Below are positions 56,473-64,000 of a stretch of 64,000 bases of DNA, one piece after another; the first letter of the stretch is position 1, and each line of letters starts with the position of its first letter. Made by a program: the position numbers and the translations under genes. The notes below the pieces were generated by a model that had not been told where the DNA came from, did no database searches, and saw nothing but the letters and a program-made list of their open reading frames with translations. This DNA is from Bryoerythrophyllum caledonicum (lineage: Eukaryota; Streptophyta; Bryopsida; Pottiales; Pottiaceae): positions 6,242,553 through 6,306,552 of the forward strand of contig OZ020520.1 in the NCBI GenBank assembly GCA_963971425.1, read 5' to 3'.

Positions 56473-57190
56473 CTATGGATTGGTAATTAACCGTCGTGCA
56501 TTGTAATTTATAGGCCGATACATAACCTCAAACAACTTGCGAATGGATGCCATGAAACAAACTTGAGTCGATGGGGCCCATCCTGGATTCATCAGTGCTT
56601 CAGGACGCTCGTCTGCGCTTTCATAATGGCTCTCTATTCGAGTATCTGATGCCCGAGAGGGTGAACCATTCATGATCCTTGAGGAGTTTGGTGGATGTCC
56701 CTGGCTCCCGGAAACTTCTGTGGTCTCCATACTTTCACACTCGAATTCCTTAACCTTTTCGACTGCAACCTTACCCCTTTGCAACGAGCAATCTGAAGCA
56801 CTGGATGTCTGACATTCACTCACCATATTGGCTTGTAAAGACTCTTCCTCCTCACTATCCCCATGAGAATGCTCAAATGGTGTAGTCACCTACACAACAT
56901 AAAGAGATAGCAAAGTCATGCAATAACACCATTGAATTTAACTAAGTCGTGATATTCAAAATCATTTGGGCAGACCATTCAAGACATACATGAACCCTTG
57001 ACTGGATTGGGTTAGCTCCTTCGTGGATACTAGTCAAATCCCTAAATCGCTCTGCCCATTCTCGTTCATCTACTTCCGTGTTTTGGGAAGCTAATAGTGC
57101 CCTCTGCTCTCGACGTTTCTTCTGTGCGCGCACTTGCTTAGGATTTGAAAACTTGGTAGATCTTCTACTCTGTCTAGCATTCTTAGTCAT
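56473..57190 (-). CDS. Small two-exon gene next to the transposase, unknown
   Basis: Exons 57190-56990 and 56889-56473 (donor GTATGT, acceptor TGTGTAG, phase 0) give 205 residues without defects. The N-terminus is strongly basic (MTKNARQSRRSTKFSNPKQV, then RAQKKRREQR), like a nuclear localisation or DNA-binding tail. The middle is acidic and Ser/Glu-rich (HSHGDSEEEESLQ), and the C-terminal part (ASIRKLFEVMYRPINYNARR) may fold as a helix. I do not recognise the family. It is divergent from the transposase (879 bp between start codons) and on the same strand as the methyltransferase-like gene, so it is a candidate accessory protein of the element. It has no counterpart seen in the 16-25 kb copy. 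Confidence 0.55.
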
Positions 57191-58069
57191 CCTCAATATT
57201 CAAAGCTAAACCGACTCCTTCTCTATGCCTAAACATCACTCTCTCACAGAGAAGACCACAAACATATTGACGCTTCTACTACAAAGCAATGTTGACTAAG
57301 AATGCCCTTTCCTGTTATCTTCAGTACATGGTGGCAATTGTTTAGGCTATATTATTGGTTGTTGTCAGCCTTTAATTTGAATCATAACTGCTATCTATTT
57401 ATGATATGCCCATAATATTCTTTCCTCCCACCATTCTAAACACCGTATTTTTTGTATATAGGTTTGGATTCTTGAATAACGACAACACACATAGCATAAT
57501 TAGATTGGGTGATCCTACAGCTTGAGGTGGCACATATATCAATATTCTATTTCGCACCTGAGTTTTGAAAGCACCTCATTGTTGCAAACCCTGGACTATT
57601 GACCTACTCTGAGCACCCACATTTGGCACGGCCCTTTCCAAACATCCATTTAAACTAATGTTGTCAGCCTTAACTAAACTTGAAATTAGTTCTAGGTTGT
57701 TCCATTACTATAATCTCCCACCGCCGTCACAAGCCTCTTATCTTTGGATATTTACTGATAGTTTAGTGGATAACCACTGTACACGTCGAATACCAACTAT
57801 ATGGTACACTCCGCCTTGGTTGGATCAACCTTTTTAATTTTATCATAAATTTTAAAATGTTTCCATTTTTATAGAGGCGCCGTCAGGGAGCGTGCATGGG
57901 CATCTGACAGAAGGCATTAAATAAACTCAGCCATTTATGAGCACGATGCGTTTCCGTACTTGGACGTCTTCACTCAGATGTTTAATCAAGCAGTTGATTT
58001 CGTTCAATATACTACCGCAATCATAATCCGCATGCATTCCATATCCTATGTTGTAGAGAGCTCTTAACT
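57191..58069. promoter_or_regulatory. Divergent intergenic region of the transposon
   Basis: 879 bp lie between the start codons of the small gene (minus) and the transposase (plus). It probably contains both promoters. I found no array of the kind seen at 54355-55480 and no clear TATA box. Confidence 0.4.
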
Positions 58070-61000
58070 ATGGCATCACTCACATCTCAGAATGGTGGTG
58101 TTCCGCTTGTCATGTCCGTTGGTGAAAATGGCACTGTTAATGTCCCGGAGGCAGTCCTCAGTAGTCGCTTTGGGTTTAGACTTGGAACCGTTCATGTTGA
58201 ACAAGAGGTGTTTGATAGCTCAGGACTACTAGAACATTCTATATACCAAGTGAAAGATCGAGACGATTTAGGCTTTCTGTGGAATCTGTGTCGTGGTTCT
58301 TTTAAAGTATATGGTGTTAGGGATACTCAAATGTCTGCTAATGCGTCCTGTGCAGTGATGATCCCTCCTTCCGATTCCGGTGATACGATACTCGTGCCCG
58401 GTTTGGGCACACGGTCTAATCCAAGCGTGCAACTTCTAAGTGGCACAGACGAGGACCTCTCTGATGTGAATTTGGGGGAATCATCGCACACTTTTAAGTC
58501 GCAAAACTCTACTTGTCCCGGTGCGTCTATCCATACCCCAAGTAGGTCGCATATGTCTCCGTCTCTTTCCTTTAGAAAACCACCCGTCCATCCAAAATCT
58601 AAAAGTATCCGCAGTATCATTCCATATGTTCGTAGGACCTGTTCTAGAAAGGGATCCCGTTCTAAGTTGACACACGTGGATTTCGACAGCATAGAGGTTT
58701 CACGTGTGAAGTATTTGCCTTCGTCTTACAACGGGGACATGATGTTTGAGCTGCCTCCACTTCCAGAAGGCATACCAACTCAGTTTGGAGGAGGACTGGA
58801 TGGTATGAGCAAGCAATACGATGGTCACACATGGTGCAAGACAATGACTACGAATATCATGAACGATTTTGGCTTGACATACCGAAAGTCATCATGTACT
58901 GGCCATCTTCAATGTCCTAACCTTCATTGTGATTACAAGTGCAGGAATGAAGGTCGCACTAATCAAACGGAGTAGAGTGGTCTCGCCATTCCCCCCTGGC
59001 CTCTCAATGGCGCTTCGCACCGTAAATCAACCTTCGCTTGTAAGGTTTGTCAAACCCCGCCTATTTGTCTAGCTCTATGTGATGCACGTATTTATTATGT
59101 GACGTGTACCGATTCGGAGCGCACCCGACTTGCCATTCATCTAGGTATTCACCAACATCCCATCTCAAATGGAGTTGACCAAGCCGCAATGGACGTGATG
59201 CATGAGTGCGTTGCGAAGGAAGTCGAGCGCACACCCAACGCCACTAATTCTGCAATCATTATGGCTGCCTGTAAGAATTACCTTTCCGATTACTTGATCC
59301 GTCCCGGATCAGGATCATCAAACCTTGAAGGAGCATCTATGGATGTTGTCTTGGATCAGTTCCAAACTCTATCATCCCCTAACTTAAGGAATTTGGTGTC
59401 GACATGCAAGCGCTTCTACAGTGGTGGAAAGGGTGTCATGGACAACATCATGGAGCTAAAGGAGTCGTCCAAGTTTGTCTTCATCCACGAGAACAAGTTT
59501 CCGGGCCAATCTAAAGGTAAGGTGTTTGTATTTAAAATGTTTGTGGATCGTCCTGGTAGCGGTGTTGATCTTGTTTGGCGGATGCAACCTGGTGGAGATC
59601 TCCAAGATTGTTGGTTGATGTTTGATCACGTAAAGCGGGTTAAAGACTGGACTACTATGGCATGCCATGTATACGATAATAAGTATTGTAAAGTTATGAC
59701 GATAACTATATGTGATATGCAATCGGAGGATGCTCAAGCACAACAATTGTTTTGGGAGAACCTGAATGATACGATGTTGAATTACGGAGTGGAGAACACG
59801 AACTTCAAAGGGTTCATGGCTGATAGTGCCGGAGCGAATTGGCACGCTGTTCGGCGAGTGTATCGCAATGGCGACAAGGACGTCCCGATCGAAAACAAAG
59901 AACGGACTTGTTTATTCCATTGGACCAAGTGCCTTCAACGAGCCACCACGAAGAGCATTCTACTAGCATTCCAAGATCAACACATTGCACTTTGTAGGAT
60001 TTGGAAGAACGCAAGATCACAAAAAGAGGTTGAAGCACAATACAACGTCCTTTGTGGATGGTGGATTTCATCTCGAGCCACTACCGAGAGCGGGCATCGT
60101 GCGCTGGAAGATTGGATGGCTTTTTGGCATTTCCGATATAGACAATGGGGTGGAGCAATGCAACTAGTAAGTTTTCGCAATGCTGTTTATAAATATTCAA
60201 ATTGTTAAAAAGTTATATGTGAATGATGTACTGACCATTGCTGTATGATATCAGGACCTCACACTCGACGAGCGAGCTGACATGCCATCATGTAATCTTG
60301 CGGAGACATCCACAACCGCTGGCTTCAACAGTCTGGGAATACCATGACATGTTTATATGCGGCTACCGTGGATGACCTAATTCGGGCTTTCATGCAAATC
60401 ACTTTGTATCGGGCATGGATCAATGGAGGCACCTCCGGGAAAGGTCCAGACAAAGGTACGCTTCGATTAAGATCTGCCCAACGTTCTGGTGATCCAAGAC
60501 TCATTGCAGAAGCTGTGCGGAGTTTCCCGGGGGCGGAGGATCTCTTGACAAAGACGGGCGGGCTCGAAAGAGCGGAGCATTTTGGGTCTACAAAACGCAA
60601 ACTTGAAATGCCACCCGGGTCCAACCATGACTCCCACCGATCTGATACGGTGAACTATTCGATTCCACGTGATGGCAGAAGGGTGACGCAGGCGCGGATC
60701 GAAGAGGCCCTAAATGAACAAGGTTCCGGGGTCCGTCACACAACTGCAGTATTGGAATCGGAGTGTCATCCGTCAAAGTGGCACATTGGTCGACTTCCAA
60801 AGACCTCCCACCGAAAGTGCCAAGCATTGCAGGCACACACCGGTGAGAGGTGTGACGCTAGAGTTGGGCGTGGGAGTCAGGGAACACCTGCCCCAACATA
60901 TATTGGCAAGAAGAAGAAATTCAGGTCGCCCCAAAATACTATTGTCGAGTTCTGGTTTTGTGTTGATGATATTAGCCGATGCGTGATGGGTTCGAAGAAA

Positions 61001-61621
61001 CCGTTTGTATTAGAGTGGCCATCAGTTCCAATGACATGGCCAGTAAAGTTTGGCATGAACCTAACGATGCAAGAAGTTTTATTGTTAGAAGAAGCAGGTT
61101 TTCAGTTAGAGCAACGTGGTACTTTGTCGCCTCGTAGACAGTTTCAGGTAACTATGAGCATGCCTCTACCGCGATCGAACTTCCCGCTTCCAGAGAATCC
61201 GGACTCGTACCATACTTTCCGCAACGGCTACCAGATTCGCCGAAGTTCAGATGTGCCTTCCGTGGAACACCGAAACAAGTGGTCAAGCGTAGCGTTGATG
61301 AAGAATTGCTACGTTACGAATGTCACCGCCATGCCGTATCCGGGATTTGGATGCGTCATCATTCTTCTAACAGAGAAAGAGAAGTCGTATTGCATAACCT
61401 TCACAGACTACCCGGCGTGTACATGTCCAAATTTCCTGAAGATGTCAGTGGAGGCGTTGGGGAAGAAAGGGCAGTGGAAGTATTGCAAGCATGTGTATTA
61501 CATCTTACGCTATTTATGTAAGATGGACTACAAGGAGGACTTATTCATGCATGCCCCAAGCTACAGCTTTAACGAGGTCATGCGCATTCTAGAGCTTGCA
61601 AATATTGCCGAGCAAGCATGA
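58070..61621 (+). pseudogene. MULE-like transposase with SWIM zinc finger (two lesions)
   Basis: Exons 58070-60166 and 60255-61621 with an 88-bp GTAAGT-TCAG intron would give about 1154 residues. In order: an N-terminal region; a FLYWCH/WRKY-GCM1-like zinc motif (about 275-360: CPNLHC, CKVC, HLGIHQH); an RNase H-like core with candidate acidic residues in FDHVKRVKDWT (about 518), MADSAGANWH (about 583) and TTESGH (about 670), and a CLFHW motif typical of MULE/hAT cores; and a SWIM finger (CTCP ... YCKHVYYIL, about 1085-1115). Two lesions are seen. A TAG at 58973-58975 falls where Trp is likely (TNQTE-stop-SG). A one-base deletion near 60307 shifts NLAET to IHNRWLQQSG. The rest is open, so loss is recent. 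It would cut and join the ends of its own element. Confidence 0.85.
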
Positions 61622-62344
61622 AAATCGTAGTGAAGTATCTTCTGAATAGTATTTGTATTTTGCAATAGCTGGTATTTGAACATGTGAAATTGGTCTTGCT
61701 TGTCACGAGAATGGCTAATAGTCAATGCATGAGTGAATTTCTCACTTGTACTTCTCTTCAATGTACTAATTTATGTTACAATGTATCATTCTTTCTGATA
61801 CATTATTTTAACCGACTTGAGAGGCGCTATGTTAGCAACATGCAGAAGTTATGTCATGTATTGGCAGCATATAATACCATCAAATTTGAACCACGCCTAA
61901 CTCCAATTGGAGAGATGCCGTATCTTAAACCATTGGACGATAGTTTAGAATCTAATATTAGAACATTAAATATTATTTGTTCCAAACACTGTATAATATA
62001 GCTATCACGATGAAATTATATGACTCCACATCCCCTACTGTTGGATTTCACATTCATTGTAAGTTTTATAAAATTTCATTCAAATTTTTTATTTGATTGT
62101 GGACTCTGTAATTTTAAGGTTTTAATAAATGGAAATAAAACCGCGAGTTGATAGTCCAGGACATGAGCGACGAAAGGAATTTGGTAAAAATGTCCATGGT
62201 TAGAGATTCCACGGCTATAGGATACATTCTAAGTTTAGAAAATTCTTTGAATTTTCCACGCAAAGTTTGAGAGACTTATCATTGTTTTCCAAAAAAAAAA
62301 GTTTTGCCATAAAAAAACAAATTTTTTTTCCCATTTTCAGACTA
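61622..62344. other. AT-rich 3' flank of the transposase
   Basis: No gene supported. The right end of the element probably lies here, but I could not identify a terminal inverted repeat. Confidence 0.35.
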
Positions 62345-62400
62345 TTTTCTGATCACTGCTCGCCGCTCACCGCTCACCGCTCACAAGATAGCGTCGCTGT
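62345..62400 (+). repeat. Dispersed GCTC-block repeat, copy 5
   Basis: Reads CTGCTCGCCGCTCACCGCTC, ACCGCTCACAAGATAGCG, then TCGCTGTCACAGTTGCC. It matches 49500-49570 in the opposite orientation. Confidence 0.75.
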
Positions 62401-62575
62401 CACAGTTGCCAACTTTTACATCTTCCTAAGGATTAAAATTTTATTATTTTTCCATGAAATTTTTGGCGTGAGACCATCTCCTTGTTAATTATATGTGTGA
62501 AACATTTCAAGTCCAAAATATCCACAAACAAAACCATTCCAAACCTACCAAAGTGTGTAGTTGTGAGAAACAAAT
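62400..62575 (+). repeat. Dispersed repeat family A, copy 4 (diverged)
   Basis: CAGTTGCCAACTTTTACATC, CCATGAAATTTTTGGCGTGA, ATATGTGTGAAACATTTCAA and CCAAACCTACCAAAGTGTG follow the order of family A. It is followed directly by another copy, so the two form a tandem pair. Confidence 0.5.
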
Positions 62576-62589
62576 AGGGAAAACATTTT

Positions 62590-62760
62590 AGTACTTCCAA
62601 CTTTGACACCCTACCTATGGCTCACAATAGTCACTTCACCATGAAAGTTTTGGCACAAGATCACCTCTATGTTGATAACATGTGTGAAAATTTCAAGGCC
62701 AAAAGATGGATACAAAAGAAGATATTCAAAATCTACCAACATGTGTAACTAAGAGTATGG
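62590..62760 (+). repeat. Dispersed repeat family A, copy 3
   Basis: CCAACTTTGACACCCTACC, CACCATGAAAGTTTTGGCA, TATGTTGATAACATGTGTG and ATCTACCAACATGTG match 49300-49490 and the reverse complement of 1-190. Confidence 0.7.
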
Positions 62761-63052
62761 AAAGAGTATGTTGTGTTTGTAAAAGAGTATGGACTGAGTT
62801 ATGTTATACATGAGTGTTACATGAGTGGAGTTATGCAGATGGAAAAGTGATGGATATAAATTGACTTAATCACTTGGACTAATTTATTCATATGGATTGA
62901 TTCGTTCACATGGGCTGAGTGATGCATATGAGATGAGGCACATGGGCTAAGTGATGCATGAGTGCTCGTTAATGATTTAGGATTGTATTAACATCGTGAA
63001 AGAAAGTGCATGATGACAATTTTAGATGAAATTTTTGCTTGCATTTTAGGTA

Positions 63053-63598
63053 AGGTAGAGGCACCCAATTCCGATCACATAAGCCAGTTGGGGACTCAAA
63101 TGACATTGTATGTCACAAACATTTATGTAAAAAGATGTGGAATTAGGAATGAAACTCAACAAATATTTTCTCAAATTTAATCACAAAGATTTGCAATTGA
63201 TATAGAATTTAGAAGCCCCAAAACCAGCGGAGCTTATAATCAAACTATAGAGTAGGTGAGATTTGGTGCCCTCCTTCCCCGAATGCCAATAAGTGAGTGG
63301 ATAAAATGAGAGAAGACATGCCATGGATAATCAACTTATGGAGGTACCCAATGCCGATCGGCCTTGTTCGACTTTCGAGGCAAGGCCACCAATGAGAGCT
63401 CAATTGGGGTGGAGCAACCCAAAATTGCATACTTCGTGACCCAATGCCGATCATGACTAGAATTTTTCAGATTTTGAGTTATCGGTTTTGGGTCGCTTCA
63501 TGCACCATTTCATATATTTACCATTTTCATGCACCATTCCATACATACTCTACTGATTGGAATTGGGTGGCTGATCAGAATTGGGTGCCTCTACCTTA
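63053..63598. mobile_element. MITE family D, copy 2
   Basis: The left end is TAAGGTAGAGGCACCCAATT CCGATCA and the right end, reverse complemented, is the same over 26 of 27 bases (T for one C). TA is present at both edges. The inside matches 30382-30944. It is the better-preserved copy. Confidence 0.9.
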
Positions 63599-63601
63599 TG
63601 A

Positions 63602-64000
63602 ATGAAGGAGGGAATACAAGAGTTTACATTGCAACGACTCTTGGAATTTCTTTTGGAACAGTTCAAAGGTTAGTGAAAAAATTCAAAGAAGATGGAGCTT
63701 ACACACGCAAACCGTGCGGTGAAAGTTACGCTAAAAAGCTTAGTGATTGAGATGTTTGTAGTGTTTTGGAATAGTCAAGAACTCATCGTTGCTCGTCGGT
63801 CTCAGATATTACCAATATTGTACTTGTCGCACGTCTTCCTTTTCCACGACCTCTGCCATTGTTCAATACCTCTATTCTATCAAATCCTAAGAAACCCGCA
63901 TGTGATGGTTGCACTTCCTTTTCAATATCTATCAGGCTAGTTGTTTTAGAAATACCCTCAAATCTCTTGTTAGACTATCTCATTTTGGACTTCAGCAATT
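63602..64000 (+). pseudogene. Tc1/mariner-like transposase N-terminal fragment
   Basis: The plus-strand frame reads EGGNTRVYIATTLGISFGTV QRLVKKFKEDGAYTRKP, a helix-turn-helix followed by the conserved RKP segment of Tc1/mariner-type transposases. It continues through stops (KLSD-stop-DVCSVLE-stop) into THRCSSVSDITNI. The catalytic domain would lie beyond the window edge. The fragment starts within a few bases of the right end of the MITE at 63598. Two stops make it a pseudogene as far as visible. Confidence 0.65.

Overview
The window is nuclear DNA from a green plant (streptophyte). It carries a full cellulose synthase-like D (CSLD) gene, an LEA_2/NDR1-HIN1-like membrane protein and a remnant of a proline-rich receptor-like protein. 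The other spliced genes have short GT-AG introns of about 75-160 bp, and most of the remainder is AT-rich repeats. The short introns and the single-intron CSLD suggest a non-seed plant or a charophyte alga, but the sequence alone does not fix the species. No rRNA, tRNA or CRISPR array was recognised.

Host genes lie in a GC-rich island at about 38.5-46.5 kb: CSLD (+, two exons, 1171 residues), a decayed gene on the minus strand, a proline-rich/transmembrane gene broken by one in-frame stop, and an intact LEA_2 gene (-). Nearly everything else is mobile DNA, intact or decayed.

The most interesting content is a gene pair that recurs together. One gene (three copies: 841-3835 +, about 16200-17965 -, 50278-54321 -) encodes a large protein with a coiled-coil segment followed by a domain laid out like the beta-class N4/N6 DNA methyltransferases of PF01555, but with a poor DPPY motif. 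The other (58070-61621 +, and a decayed copy at 19707-21021 plus 24705-24755 +) encodes a MULE-like transposase with a FLYWCH/WRKY-GCM1-like N-terminus, an RNase H-like core and a C-terminal SWIM zinc finger. Where both are visible they are divergent, with arrays of short palindromes between them. I infer that they belong to one transposon family carrying a methyltransferase-like protein. In the copies at 0.2-3.8 kb and 16-25 kb, a foldback-type array of about 63-bp units takes the place of the upstream exons. In the 16-25 kb copy both breakpoints fall in introns. That copy was later split by a 3.7-kb non-autonomous hAT element (21022-24696), whose 8-bp target duplication can be read inside the interrupted coding frame.

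Other mobile DNA: a Ty3/gypsy remnant (7.1-10.1 kb); a family of TTAA-flanked elements with CCC-starting inverted ends (4455-5404, 12204-13770, 32098-33050, 33657-34591 and short derivatives near 35.1-36.5 kb); TA-flanked MITEs (two at 29.8 and 47.1 kb, one Stowaway-like at 47.3 kb, two at 30.4 and 63.1 kb); a hAT transposase C-terminus (26 kb); a primer-binding-site-bearing copia-type fragment (25.8 kb); a Tc1/mariner-like transposase start running off the right edge; and several dispersed repeats with no assigned class.
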